Program-made: the position numbers and the translations under genes | The notes under the pieces: model-generated | What the model saw: only the letters and a program-made list of their open reading frames with translations | What the model was told of the DNA's origin: nothing | Databases searched by the model: none | Assembly: GCA_011032825.1 (NCBI GenBank) | Contig: JAADJZ010000018.1 | Span: 62,001-126,000, forward strand | Direction: 5' to 3' | Source: Massariosphaeria phaeospora | Taxonomy: Eukaryota; Ascomycota; Dothideomycetes; Pleosporales | DNA length: 64,000 nt | Shown: in pieces, positions 10,815 to 22,719 of the stretch | Layout: each line of letters begins with the position of its first letter | Numbering within the stretch: the first letter of the stretch is position 1

Positions 10815-13138
10815 ATGCATTCACTCTCCGCTTTGGTGCTTCTTGGTACCTCTCTGGTACCGTCCACTCATGCCGCGATCGGACCTGACTGTGCCAATGG
10901 TCCATTGAAGCTGAACAGAATCTGCGATGTGAATGCTTCACCTCCAGAAAGAGCTGCTGCTCTGGTCGCAGCGATGCAAACTTCGGAGAAGCTTGACAAT
11001 CTCATGAGGTACGCCTCGGATACTTTACACCGATTGTTCTCAGAGCTGACAGACACAGCAAATCCAAAGGAGTTTCCCGACTTGGTCTTCCGGCATATAA
11101 CTGGTGGGGAGAAGCTCTCCACGGTGTTGCTGGTGCTCCGGGAATCGACTTTGATGCTCCCTTTACTAATGCCACATCTTTCCCCATGCCGCTTCAGATG
11201 TCCGCTGCATTTGACGACGACCTCATATTCAGGATCGCCGACATCATCGGCAACGAGGCACGTGCATTCGGCAACGGTGGCAAAGCCCCTGTGGATTTCT
11301 GGACTCCTGACATCAACCCATTCCGCGACCCTCGATGGGGACGTGGCTCAGAAACCCCCGGGGAGGATATTGCCAGAATCAAGGGTTACACGAAGCATCT
11401 ACTGGCCGGGCTTGAGGGCGACAAGGCTCAGAGAAAGATCATCGCTACATGCAAGCACTACGTTGGCTACGACATGGAAGCATGGGGTGGTACTGACCGC
11501 CACCACTTTGATGCCAAGATCAACATGCAAGATCTGGCTGAGTACTACATGCCACCTTTCCAGCAGTGTGCGCGCGACTCAAAAGTTGGCTCTTTCATGT
11601 GCTCATATAATGCTGTCAATGGAGTCCCTACCTGTGCCGATACATATGTTCTCCAGACCATTCTGCGAGACCATTGGAACTGGACGGACAGCAACAACTA
11701 CATCACCAGTGATTGCGAGGCCGTCGAGGATATCTCACTAAACCACAAATACGCGAAGTCGAATGCAGAGGGTACCGGCTTAGCATTCAATGCTGGTATG
11801 GATAACAGTTGCGAGTACTCTGGATCTTCGGATATTCCTGGAGCGTTCAATCAGTCTTACATGAATGTGTCGACTATTGACAGGGCACTAAGGAGACAGT
11901 ATGAAGGCTTAGTACGCGCGGGCTACTTTGACGGCGGTGCGGCTACGTACGCGGATCTAGGTATCAAGGATATCAACACCAAGGAGGCGCAGCAGCTTTC
12001 TCTGCAGGTAGCGTCCGAAGGGCTTGTGATGCTTAAGAACGACAAGACTCTACCATTGTCCCTTCAAGCCGGTACCAAGGTCGCCATGGTCGGCTTTTGG
12101 GCCAACGATTCCTCTAAGCTCTCGGGGATTTACAGCGGCCCCGCCCCCTACTTGCGCACACCAGTATGGGCGGGCAACCAGCTTGGTTTGAACATGTCCA
12201 CAGCTACAGGTCCTGTTCTGCAGAAATCTGGCGCTCGTGACAACTGGACCACCAACGCGCTCAACGCAGCCCAGGGCTCCGACTACATCCTCTACTTTGG
12301 AGGCTTAGACACTTCCGCGGCGGCCGAAGGCTCAGACCGTACCGATATCGGCTGGCCCACCGCCCAAATCGACCTCATCACTAAACTTTCCGAACTTGGC
12401 AAGCCACTCGTCGTTGTCGTGCTAGGCGACATGATGGACAACTCCCCACTCCTTTCCATGAAAGGCGTCAATTCCATCATCTGGGCGAATTGGCCCGGCC
12501 AGGACGGCGGGTCTGCAGTCATGCAAGTCATTTCCGGTGCCGTGGCTGTTGCCGGTCGATTACCGGTTACCCAGTATCCTGCAAACTACACCCAACTCTC
12601 GATGTTGGACATGAATCTACGTCCCAGCGGGGCCAATCCGGGACGTACATATCGCTGGTTCAGCGGTGCTATCCAACCGTTCGGATTTGGATTACATTAT
12701 ACTACCTTCGATGCAAAGTTCAAGCACAACAGTACCACCATCACATACGACATCCCCGACATTTTGAGCAAATGTACAAACCAATACCAAGATACATGCG
12801 TCGTCCCTGCCATCGATGTGTCCGTCATGAACACAGGAAACCGTACTTCTGATTTCGTAGCACTGGCTTTCATCAAGGGCGACGTTGGTCCGAAGCCGTA
12901 CCCTCTCAAGACGCTGATCTCATACGCGAGGCTAAGGGATATCAAAGGGAGTCAAGTGAAGCATGCGAAATTGCAACTCACGCTGGGGAATTTGGCGCGC
13001 GTGGATGAGATGGGGAATACGGTGCTATATCCGGGCGAGTATACTATGATGTTGGATGAGCCGATCCAGGCGGAGGTGAGGGTTATGTTGAAGGGGAATA
13101 TGACAGTGTTAGATAAGTGGCCGCAACCACCGAGGTGA
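10815..13138 (+). CDS. Secreted GH3 beta-xylosidase
   Basis: Glycoside hydrolase family 3 exo-enzyme releasing xylose from xylo-oligosaccharides outside the cell. A 50-bp intron (11009-11058) joins exons 10815-11008 and 11059-13138 into 757 aa, the normal size for fungal BxlB-type enzymes. There is a signal peptide (MHSLSALVLLGTSLVPSTHA). Across the splice the sequence reads [25 protein letters not shown] in two blocks, the family signature. Further motifs are FWTPDINPFRDPRWGRGSE, CKHYVGYD and ITSDCEAV, whose aspartate near residue 283 is the expected nucleophile. The second GH3 domain follows (SEGLVMLKND; WANWPGQDGGSAV) and then a fibronectin III-like C-terminus. Several Asn-glycosylation sequons are visible. 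It stands near other secreted enzymes but not in an evident cluster. Confidence 0.93.
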
Positions 13139-13598
13139 GGTGGTCGCTTACTTGAGGATGCATTTAGGTGATTTAATCTAAAGATGGTACCTTGCCATAA
13201 CCATGTTAGTCTCTTGGTTTCATGCTGACTACTAGCTTGATGTGTCTGTGTTTCGCTGTAGGTTCTAGCTTATGCGTCGAGTTCAACAAATCTCCTATCA
13301 AGATATCTTAACCCGGTGATAGTGGTTGTTGAGCCGAATACAATATGCAGTATAGTGCTTGAGTATTGAGCCCCTCTCTTGGCCGCGTTTGATTGGAAGA
13401 CAGGCACCACGGCAGTCGTTGTATTCACGTATCACAATCAACTACCAAGCAATTGCTTTCATTAGATGATCCAGGAGTGGGAAATGATTCAGGTCACTTC
13501 GCTCTTATACGGGACGCGAATGTCTTCTGAACGTACCCCGATACAACCTGTCACTTCTTCGTCGTTAATCAAACTCGCTCACACGCACGAACGACAAG
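13139..13598. other. Intergenic region GH3 to DUF1996 gene
   Basis: About 460 bp; no gene is supported. It probably holds the GH3 terminator and the DUF1996 promoter. Confidence 0.4.
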
Positions 13599-14955
13599 AT
13601 GTTCTTACAGACGCTTGTGCTCGGTGCACTTGTTGCGCAACAAGCCTCGACTCAAAGTCTGGGATCCTCGGATTTCATTCGATTCGGCTGTTCGCAGCTC
13701 GTGGTTGAGCGAACGGACCCTCTGGTCACTCCAGGCCAGAATCCATCTCCACATACACATCAGATTGTCGGAGGAAACGCTTTCAACGTGACCGTGAGGC
13801 TCACTAGACAACCTGGATGGAAACGTATATTGACTGCATCCAGATGGATCCAAGTGATCTCGATCCGTCCAAAGAGTCCACTTGCACATCTTGTAGCTGT
13901 AAGCACAGCATGACTGGATACAGTTAACTCTGGAGGCAGCGCTGAGGATTGTGCCAGATACCGCAGACCGCTCGAACTACTGGACAGCCTCCATGTACTT
14001 TCAGTCTCCCGAGAACGGCACCTTTAAACGGGTCCCACAGATGGCCAATGGTCGCTTGAACGGCACGTTACTTGAGCAAGATGGAGGACTGACAGTCTAC
14101 TATATGCGCCCATTTGCCGGCAGCAATAAGAACACGACCGTCTTCAAGCCAGTAGGTGCCACTCTGCAGATGTAGCGCTCCGAAGTGCTAACATACCATG
14201 CCAGGGCTTCCGAATGCTTGCCGGGGATCCAACGCTCCGCGAGAAGGGTACACTAGGCATCTGCCACCGCTGCCTCAAAGAAAGCGAGCGCGTAAGGGGT
14301 GGTAATGGTGCGCCCTGTGATGCGAACGACACGGCTGCATTTCCCGCCACGCCGTGCCCGGGCGGCATTCGTGCAACTGTCATTTTTCCATCGTGTTGGG
14401 ACGGCGTGAACGTGGACAGTCCAGACCACCAAAGCCATGTCGCATATGCGCCCGCTGGGACTGGCTCGCTCGGCGCGCTTGCGGGCGACAAGTGTCCAGA
14501 ATCACATCCCGTGCGAATTCCTCAGGTCATGTACGAGATCATGTTCGACACGTCGCATTTCGCCAACCCCGATTATTACAAGGACGGGAAGCAGCCACTC
14601 GTGTACAGCTTCGGTGATGCGTGAGTGTTCCTTCTTCGATGCTAGGTGGTCTTTCTGATTTCCATTTTAGGACCGGATACGGAGCGCACGGTGACTATCT
14701 CTTTGGCTGGGAAGGCGATGCCCTTCAGCGTGGCATGGATGGCCTCGGAACCAAATGCGGCAGCGAGGACTGTACCGGAGTCTTGAATATCCAAGCTGGA
14801 AAAGACGCCATTGGGTGCACGAAGGCACAACAAGCGAAGGAAGATGTTGGCTCGGATACCTGTACGGGACCCTTATACTCGTTGCCAGAACGTGTCGATA
14901 ACTGACTTGTGTAGGGCTCAAAGAACTTCCTGGAGGCGTGACAGTAAGTCACTAA
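13599..14955 (+). CDS. Secreted DUF1996 domain protein
   Basis: Extracellular protein of the fungal DUF1996 family, often found near or fused to carbohydrate-binding modules; its biochemical activity is not established. Six exons (13599-13793, 13844-13898, 13940-14151, 14205-14620, 14671-14861, 14915-14955) close in phase to 369 aa. The N-terminal signal peptide is MFLQTLVLGALVAQQASTQS. Family motifs are SPHTHQIVGGNAFN, the STCTSC pair, SNYWTASMYF, GGLTVYYM, CWDGVNVDSPDHQSHVAY, HPVRIPQVMYEIMF and GYGAHGDYLFGWE. The end, WLKELPGGVTV then SH and stop, matches the usual C-terminus. The intron at 13899-13939 is only 41 bp. There is no carbohydrate-binding module at the C-terminus. Confidence 0.88.
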
Positions 14956-15532
14956 TGTACGATCTTCATAGACTGCGTTGGGCAGTTGTTGGGCATGAAG
15001 AATGGAGATGAGAATGGATTCGTGGTGATGGGAGGAAACCGATGGTGTTTCTATGAAGGAGATACCGCTTAGACCAAAATCCTCGGATCTAGCTAACTAA
15101 TCTCCGATCAATCTCCGTTCCATCTCCGAATTACTAATGACACAGCCCCAACAACAGCACAGGTCATGGCCGTAGCCGTCCACAATACGAGATTCCGATA
15201 TCGCTTTTCCACTGCGGCTTGCCTCTTGCTTCGCACCACAAGTCAGCCGTTTGGCAACGCTAGTGGTCGCCCTCCCATCCGGATAACTTCGGAAGACTTC
15301 ACCCTCAGCATCCGCCAACTGAATATCTGCAGATCCTGTAGGATGAACTATTATTTTGCCGAGTCTGCCATTGCGTCTAGTGTCAATAAAAACTAGTCAA
15401 CGTTGGAACTTGGACCTTGGCAGGGCGTAGATTGTGACGCAGTCCATGGGCACCGTCGCTTGCCCTCGTGTCCTCCTCATCACATCCTTATTCTACTTCA
15501 CCAGCCCGCCCACATCATCTTAACAAGCCACC
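14956..15532. other. Intergenic region upstream of P450
   Basis: About 580 bp without a supported gene. A CT-rich leader directly precedes the P450 start at 15533. Confidence 0.4.
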
Positions 15533-17200
15533 ATGTCTGCGCTGCTGTTGATTTTGGTCACAGCCATCTCCATAGTAGTCGCGTATCGTGTCTATCTAAC
15601 ACAAGCCCTCCAGCTCAAGGCCCGGAGAGCCGGGTGTCAGCCTGCTACCCGCTACAAGCACAAAGATCCCATCTTTGGTCTTGATATCTTCCTAAAAATG
15701 GGCAACGCCATGGCTAAGAACCAGTCGTTGGTTGAGCATCGGCGGCGCTATGACACGTATGTTTGATTTGAAGCATTGATGATGATCTCAGCGCAATAAC
15801 AATTGATGACAGTTACGGCCACACTTACGAAGCTATCAGTCTTGGCTCCCGTGTCATATTCTCTATCCATCCAGAAAACCTGAAGGTGGTATGGTCTAAG
15901 AACAATACAGACTGGGGCATTCAACCTCTGCGCCTGCACAACATGGCTCCCTTCTGCGGAACTGGGTTCATTACCGTGGACGGCCCGGAATGGAAGCAGT
16001 CTCACGCGCTGCTCAAGCCTGCCTTCCACAAATCCAATATTTCTGATTTCACATCACTTGAAGAGAACCTGCGGATAGTGTTCGATCAGATACCCAAAGA
16101 CGGGTCTAAGTTTGACCTCCAGCCTTGGATCTTCAAGCTTGTAAGTGACTCCACTGGCTTTGCTACGGCTCTGTTCTGATAGGCAGGTCTAAGTATCTCG
16201 ACATGAACGGGCTTTTTCTTTTCGGCGAATCGATTGGGATGCTATCGGGAGCTCCTCCGGTACATACAGAAGGATTTCTGGATGCGTTCCAAGCCGGCTT
16301 CAATGGTTGCGGGTTGCGGATTGCTTTGGGGCCTTTAAACTTCTTGATGCCTAAAGGGAGCTGGCTCCGAGCATGCAAAAAGACACACAAGTTCGCGGAT
16401 GTGTATGTCGACCGAGCCCTTGAGTATCGCGAAAAGCACCACCTTACTCAGGACGGCCAAGCACCGCCGAAGCAATACACTTTGCTTTACAACATGGCGC
16501 AGCAAACGGGTAACAAGTCTGTCTTGCGGGACCAGATTGTACAGGCCATGATGGCATCAACTGAAACGACTGGATCTCTCATTAGCAATATAGTGCATGT
16601 TCTCGCTAACAATCCCCCTGTCTTCGCAGCTTTGCGGGCCGAAGTCCTGGCTGTGGGTGAAGAAGCATTGGACTTCAACCGTCTGGGTAGAATGGAGTAT
16701 CTACAAAACGTCATTACTGAAAGTACGCTTCCAACTTCCCCTACAAAGCTACTCGCTTACTTTGGGACCCAGCTTTACGTCTTTATCCTGTGTTTCCCCA
16801 GAACATCCGCGTCGCCTTGAAGGACACTATCCTGCCGACTGGCGGAGGCCTTGGTGGCACTGCTCCCGTTTTTGCGCCCGCTGGTACTCTTTTCGACACT
16901 TCCTTCGCCGCGCTCCACCGTGACAAGAACATCTGGGGTCCCGATGCAGATGAATTTCGAGCCTCCCGCTGGAATGGTGGGTTCAAGCCGACGCGCTTCG
17001 AATACATGCCGTTTGGCGCCGGCCTTCGACAATGCCTGGCGCAGGAAAAAGCCACCATGGAAGCTTCCTATATTATCACGCGGATGCTGCAGGAGTTCAA
17101 GGACATCAAAAGTGAGGACGATAGGCCATATCAAGCGCAGGTGGCGCTCACAGCGAAAAATGCGAACGGATGTCTGGTATCCCTGACACCGGCCACTTAG
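15533..17200 (+). CDS. Cytochrome P450, CYP52-like
   Basis: ER-bound heme monooxygenase resembling the n-alkane/fatty-acid hydroxylase group (CYP52 clan); the substrate is inferred only from resemblance. Exons 15533-15756, 15813-16140, 16194-16722 and 16773-17200 join to 502 aa. The intron at 16141-16193 must use a CTAAG acceptor; the resulting spacing between QPWIFKL and FLFGES equals that of the family. An N-terminal membrane anchor (LLLILVTAISIVVAYRVYL) is present. The I-helix is MMASTETTGS, the ExxR motif (ETLRLYP) is created by the last splice, and the heme loop is PFGAGLRQCLAQ with the ligand Cys near residue 448. The usual Gly after the cysteine region is Ala, as in several CYP52 members. 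Confidence 0.88.
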
Positions 17201-17544
17201 CTATGCGATAGAGGGATATATAGGTAGCAGATAGTAAGGCCACAGTATGGATCGAAAATCGGTTGCTATCGATGATGCGTTTGATGGAAGAGCAATGGAG
17301 ATGTGATGGGAAGTGTCGGAGGGGCCGAATGCTGCCCGCCAGCCCTAGTGAGACTAGGCCGAGACTAGACAAGCGCTTGTGAAACACGGAATGCGGCTAG
17401 AATCCGCCCGACCTTTTCTCGCCGCAAATAACTTTTTGGAACCAATTGCCATCCCCACAAACAAACACCCCCACGACGGGCGAAGTACATAGGCACGTTG
17501 CTGACCCCGTTTTTGGTACCAGTCGCCCTCGCAGACTTAACACT
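17201..17544. other. Short intergenic region
   Basis: About 340 bp between the P450 and the ATPase gene; no gene or repeat is supported. Confidence 0.4.
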
Positions 17545-20196
17545 ATGGCCTCCAACGTTGTGGAAGCCTGGGTGTCGACCGAGTTTCGTGAGCGCTACTG
17601 CGACAAGGCTGGCAAGCGGATTGCGCCCGTAAATCTCGACAAGCTTTACAAGAAGCTGATCAAAACCCGACCAAAGGATGCGACAGCGATCATGAGCGCG
17701 ATTCAGAAGTAAGTGTAACGTGGAGAACACTTACCTAGTTAATGCTGACTTCCGATAGGCTGAGCTCAGACATATGTTCAGTCCGTTGCCCTTGCATTAA
17801 ACTCGTTGTGTACTACTCCTAATTCGCTCAGGAAACTTGCCGCCAATTCTCTCAGACAGATCAAGGAACCTTCCAGGACCATGCAGCTGTCGTGGCCAAG
17901 CTATTAGAGGACAGGCCTGACATGAGCAAAGCCCAGGCTAACAGTGCTATCACCATGTTCGTGCCCGGTCTACTTGGCCAATATGTCTAAATAAGAACAC
18001 CAACTGATTGGTATCTTAGAATCGAAAAGCAAAACGTTAAACCGGCGCAAATAAAAGTCAAGGCTCCAGTGCCCCACAAGCTTGAACCCTGGATTCATCA
18101 GCAATACCTCGCCGTGGGGTTTAACCACGTAGGTTTCATAGGCTGGAAGAAGTTCACTGAGAATTTGAAGAAACAGAAGCCGAAGGAAGCAGGAGCTATA
18201 CAGCAAATTGTTGACAGGTAAGAGTCATCCGAAGAGACCCTTCTTGTTTAATCTAAGACCTTGCAGACTCCGCACGCCGGGAAACACCTATAGCTTTGAA
18301 GATCCCGCGTCCATCACACAGTCCAAGGCAGCACTAAAGAAACAAGACGGAGGGATTCAGCTGTCTCAAGCTCCGGTAAATGGTGGTGGGTCCAAAAAGA
18401 CGGTTCCAGATGACAAAGCCCAGGCACTTCGTCCTGTACCTCAAACACCGGTACTCCCAGCAAAAATTACAGCGACACCAAAATTCACAAGTACAGCACA
18501 AAAGTCGAAGCCACCCAAGTTAGCGAGCCCAACAAGCCATACAAACATCCCAAAGGAGCGAGGCGAAGTTGACTTGGCGAAAGGTGATCTTCTTGCAAGG
18601 AAGATGAACCTACTTGATATCTCTAGCGGTGTAAGTAAACAAGTTCAAATGTAAATAGAGTGCGAGGATTACGCTAACGGCCACGAAGGATCAATGTTCT
18701 AGTGGCACTGGGTCTGGTTCAGAGGACTCGTGCGACGAGGAATCTGTCCCTCCACTGGAACAATATATGCGCGGCCCTGATTTTGAACAGATCGATGTCC
18801 TGCTTGCAGACAAGACTGTCGTCGGTGCTGATTTTGACGATCGGTCCGGTGGTATCGATGCAGAAATACGACATGCACCATTGATCTCCGGAGACATGAT
18901 CATGAAATCTTCATCAGAACTGCTTCCACAGTATGGATTTCTAGGTAGCCATTCGACTGGCAACGTCGAGTCCCCGGAGTCGAAGGTATTTCTCAATACA
19001 AATGTGCCCTTCTCAGCATTCATTTGCGGAGTTCAGGGCAGTGGAAAGAGTCATACGACTTCTTGCATCCTTGAGAACGCTCTGTTACCTTCTCGACATC
19101 TCGGTCGCTTAGAGAACCCTGTCTCTGCACTCGTGTTTAGCTACGGAGATTTTAGTTCCGGCGGTGTAGGCTTTAGCATCAGTGAGGCCGCCTTCCTCGC
19201 GGGCCCGAACGCTGCATTTCCAGGCCACAGCCGCGTCAAGAAAATAACGGTCCTCACCTCTCCCACGAATAATGCGATCCGGAAACGCTATGAGAGGCTT
19301 CCAAATGTGCGGGCTATTCCGTTCACTCTCGACCCGCGCTCACTCGATATCGGCAACATGCTTACTCTCATGGCTGTGAACGAATCCGCGGCCACGCCAC
19401 TTTACATGGCCAAGATTGAGAGTATTCTCCGAGACATGGCGCGTGAGAGCGAAGATAGCGTTTTCGACTACCTTGAATTCAAGGAGAGGCTAAAGCTCTG
19501 CGAATTTATGCCAGCGCAATCAGTCGCGTTGGAGCAGCGTCTTGGCGTGTTAGAGTCTTTCCTTGACATGAGCGGCAACGCGCCACAGCCAAAGTTCCGC
19601 CCCGGTGAAGTCACAATCATCGACCTATCCTGCCCCTTTGTAAGCGCAAATACCGCCTGCATTCTATTCAAAATCTGTCTCCAGCGCTACTTGCAGTCCC
19701 AAGCGTCAGGCAAGATGGTAGTATTGGACGAAGCGCACAAGGTCTGTCTCATGTTGCGGATTATACAGGATATCCTCGCTTACCAATATCATAGTACATG
19801 CTGAACGTTCCTGGCGCTAGACTGCTGAACGACTATCTAGTCTCGATCATCCGTCTGCAACGCCATTACGGCGCTCGAGTCGTTATCTCCACGCAAGAGC
19901 CAACCCTTCTTACCGATCTGATCGCGCTCTGCTCAGTGACCGTCATTCATCGCTTCACGAGCCCTGAGTGGTACAACGCACTGAGGAAGCACATCTCGAT
20001 CGCAGCGGACGACAAGCACGAAACACTCCGCCGAATCGAGACGCTTACGACCGGCACTGCCCTTGTCTATTCATCCAATGCTGTCCTAGGCAAAACTGAA
20101 GATGGCTTTCTCATCAAAGGAGACGGTCGCTTGCTAAAGCTTGATATCCGGAAGCGGGTTACCTCGGATGGTGGCCAGTCTGTTATGTCGGTGTAA
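17545..20196 (+). CDS. HerA/FtsK-like P-loop ATPase with long N-terminal extension
   Basis: Seven exons close in phase: 17545-17708, 17759-17780, 17832-17956, 18020-18217, 18267-18630, 18689-19741 and 19795-20196, for about 775 aa. The C-terminal ~430 residues form a P-loop ATPase. Walker A is GVQGSGKSHTTS near residue 404-414, Walker B is KMVVLDEAHK near 635, and after the last intron comes ISTQEPTLLTDL, a sensor-like strand as in HerA/FtsK/VirB4 pumping ATPases. Next follow a basic helix (EWYNALRKHI) and a C-terminal FLIKGDGRLLKLDIRKR strand. The N-terminal ~290 residues have a helical part with WVSTEFRERYC and a similar-looking WIHQQYLAVGFNHVGF segment, then a low-complexity Lys/Pro/Ser linker. 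No signal or membrane segment is present. The biological role is unknown; no partner nuclease is adjacent. Confidence 0.75.
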
Positions 20197-20614
20197 CGCA
20201 GGCCTCACTGCTGTTGCAGCTGATATGTATATGGATTTCGCGGGAAGCGGGAGTTTGCAGGTTCATATGGTTGGGCATTTCCCGGAGTCTATATCGCGCA
20301 TTTGACCGTGACATGGAAACAAGGGTTGGAGTTTGGCGTGCAGGATTCTTACTAGAAGTACGCAGGTCGCTTTACGCTAAGCTGGAATGTACACACGAAT
20401 GAATAGCGCTTTAGGATTGTTGGCCAGGGCACACTCTTAAGTATAAATTGCATGGCATAAGTTGGTAGGCACACTGTATATGAGCAAAGTCGGACAATAC
20501 TGACAGTCTGCTGGTCATCCAATTGGAGCTACAAACAAAATACAGTTTGTAAAAGTTTGTAATAGCTAAAACAGTGCCTATCAACCACTAGGTCTCTTCG
20601 GATATGCTAATGTT
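20197..20614. other. Convergent intergenic region
   Basis: About 420 bp between the 3' ends of the ATPase gene and the ankyrin fragment. AT-richer 3' flank; no gene is supported. Confidence 0.4.
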
Positions 20615-21059
20615 CTAGTCATCACAACATTCGCAGCGCCCAAAACTTGTCACTACGTTTTCGGCTGACCAATCGATATCCTCTGGACGAATATCAACTT
20701 CACAACCCGCAACACGTACAACTTGCGCCCGATTTTCGTATGCTTCCTCACCACAACATCGAACTACTTCATGAGGTGTGAAACACCGTCCCCGGAGGGG
20801 GTAAGGCACGGATCGTGATGTAGCCCTACTTGCGGTCTCGAGGCTAACCCCTTGCTCGATAAGAAAAGATACCGCATCGAAATGGCCATATCCAGCGGCC
20901 ATGTGTAAAAGATTCCAGCCACGGAAGTCCTGCTGGTCCTTGCAATTTTCGGCGTCATGAACGTGAAGAGTATGCACAAATCATGAATTCAAAGGCTTGA
21001 CGATTGTTGGCGACTATCAACAGGTATATCGGTTTGAAGTTGCCGCTCTCTATCTTTGA
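20615..21059 (-). pseudogene. Ankyrin-repeat protein fragment
   Basis: The open frame 20977-20615 encodes an ankyrin-type unit, GWNLLHMAAGYGHFDAVSFLIEQG, seen in two adjoining pieces, followed by a Cys-rich C-terminus (GRCECCDD). A further piece, PIYLLIVANNRQAFEFMI, lies just upstream in another frame (about 21059-21000) and would need an intron of roughly 30-50 bp to join. No full-length ankyrin protein can be assembled and no start codon is convincing, so this is either the last exons of an eroded gene or a partial copy. It abuts the 3' end of a phosphotransferase pseudogene on the same strand. Confidence 0.45.
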
Positions 21060-21092
21060 CTGCCCATTCAACAACCTATGGACGTTGTATAG

Positions 21093-22054
21093 TTAGTCCC
21101 ACGGGTCCCAAGTGGCCTGATGCTGATCCAAAACCATTGGAAGGAATTCCTCGGACCACTCGCCGGAATAGTTGCCAGTATAGTGAGCCTTTCGGTCTTC
21201 CTAGTAAGCTGGTAGCCAGCCTGATTGTTCCCAGTCGATGACTGCAACAACTTTGGGAGGGTTATCTACGGATAAGATGATGTTGCTTGGATAGAGATCT
21301 CCGTGAGTGAACATAATCTCGCTGTTATCCAGTAGATCCTGGCGGTAGGGGTCCTGAACATTGTGCGGATCGGGCACCTGTCGTTTGTGCAGGAAGGCGA
21401 ACCAGTCATGGAACTCTTTGACAGTGGTAAACGGACCAGCTTCTGAATGGTACTGTATCGCAACTGCTCTGTCATAGAGAGGACCCCGCACAACATTGCC
21501 TGTGTATTCTTTGATATCACAAGGTGTAAAGAGAGGTTAGAGTACTCACCAACAAACGTATCCGTGGGGCTTTGCTTAAGCTAGCGTAGAGTGTCGAAGA
21601 TTGTCCGAAGCTCATGACAGACATGAATGCGATCGTTATGTTCCAACTCTTTCCAAGTTGTTTCCAAAGTTCTCCCATGTATGGCCTCCATATAAAGGAA
21701 GATTTCATCGCCATCAGTGCGCCATCCATAGATCTCTGGAACGGCGTTTTTGAGATGACATCGAATCGCATACAGTGATTGGCCTTCAGCAATCCTCACA
21801 TTACTTCCCCATTTCACGAATAGCCCTATAAATTCGAACACAGCAGGCGAGGGACGAGCATTGAAACCAGTTGAGACATCTCTTCTTTTGTCACCCCAAT
21901 GAGTCCCAGCAAGATACTGAGCACGGGCCTGTGAGCGGACTTCGTCTGGAGATGGCAACTGCTTGTACTGCTGGAAGAAAGAAGAACTTTGATTGTCGAA
22001 GTTGGGATCCGTAGGGATAGCAGCAGCGGACAACGAGACGTGAGTGGAGCCCAT
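21093..22054 (-). pseudogene. Aminoglycoside phosphotransferase (APH)-family protein, nonsense-mutated
   Basis: APH/choline-kinase-like fold: residues 1-157 carry the N-lobe, then an intron at 21549-21500 (GTGAGT...CACAG), then the catalytic loop HGDLYPSNIIL and the metal-binding IDWEQSGW motif. The frame is otherwise intact from ATG 22054 to TAA 21093 (about 300 codons) but contains two in-frame TAG codons. One is at 21583-21581, where a family-like Gln before LKQSPTD is expected. The other is at 21203-21201, where Trp is expected after SGWLPAY and before EDRKAHY. Both changes are C-to-T in a CpA context on one strand or the other. A sequencing error at both sites is unlikely; this looks like an inactivated gene. 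Confidence 0.75.
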
Positions 22055-22719
22055 ATGACTGTCTTACAGATGGCTGATGGCAACCACTACAGAAAGTCGC
22101 TTTGGGAAAAAGAAGATCACGGAGTGAGTACAGAGTAAGCGCTTCAAAAAGGCTCCAGAGGCAAAGCTGTCGGGCAGTGGCTCGGTGTAGGCTGTGCCAC
22201 ATCGCTGACTAGCTGTTGCCAATACTTTGAAGCGGTGAAAGCCGGCAGAAAAAGTTCCAAAATTTGGACTGCCGCATCGCAACTCTCAATCCTCACCACG
22301 CGCACCGCACAACATACCAATACCCTTCTACCACGCTTCAAATTATGGCGAAAGTCGTGCCCCCCAATTCTCTCGCTCAAATGGAAATAGGGAAACGCGT
22401 AACGTGTTCCACAACCGAGCCGTCCACCCCCACATCTTTACACACGCACCAATAGCTGCATAAAAGCATTCTGAAGCCTCACAAATAAGCATCCAACACA
22501 TCACAGAATGCACAGAGCACAGCCGTTTTCCCGGGAAGAGCATTTGATTCAAGGAGTGTAACTAGGAGAAAACTCCCCAAAAGGGCGGACCAGAAGAAGA
22601 AAACAATAAAGAGGTCCTCTCAACACGTCAGTCTGCCGTCCCCCACTCAGCGCCATGTATCCATCCCTCTTAGCCTTCTCCTCCTCTACTTCCTTCTTCA
22701 ACACGCTTCCCTTGCCACT
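22055..22719. other. Intergenic region
   Basis: About 660 bp between the pseudogene start and the small secreted protein stop. No gene is supported. Confidence 0.4.
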
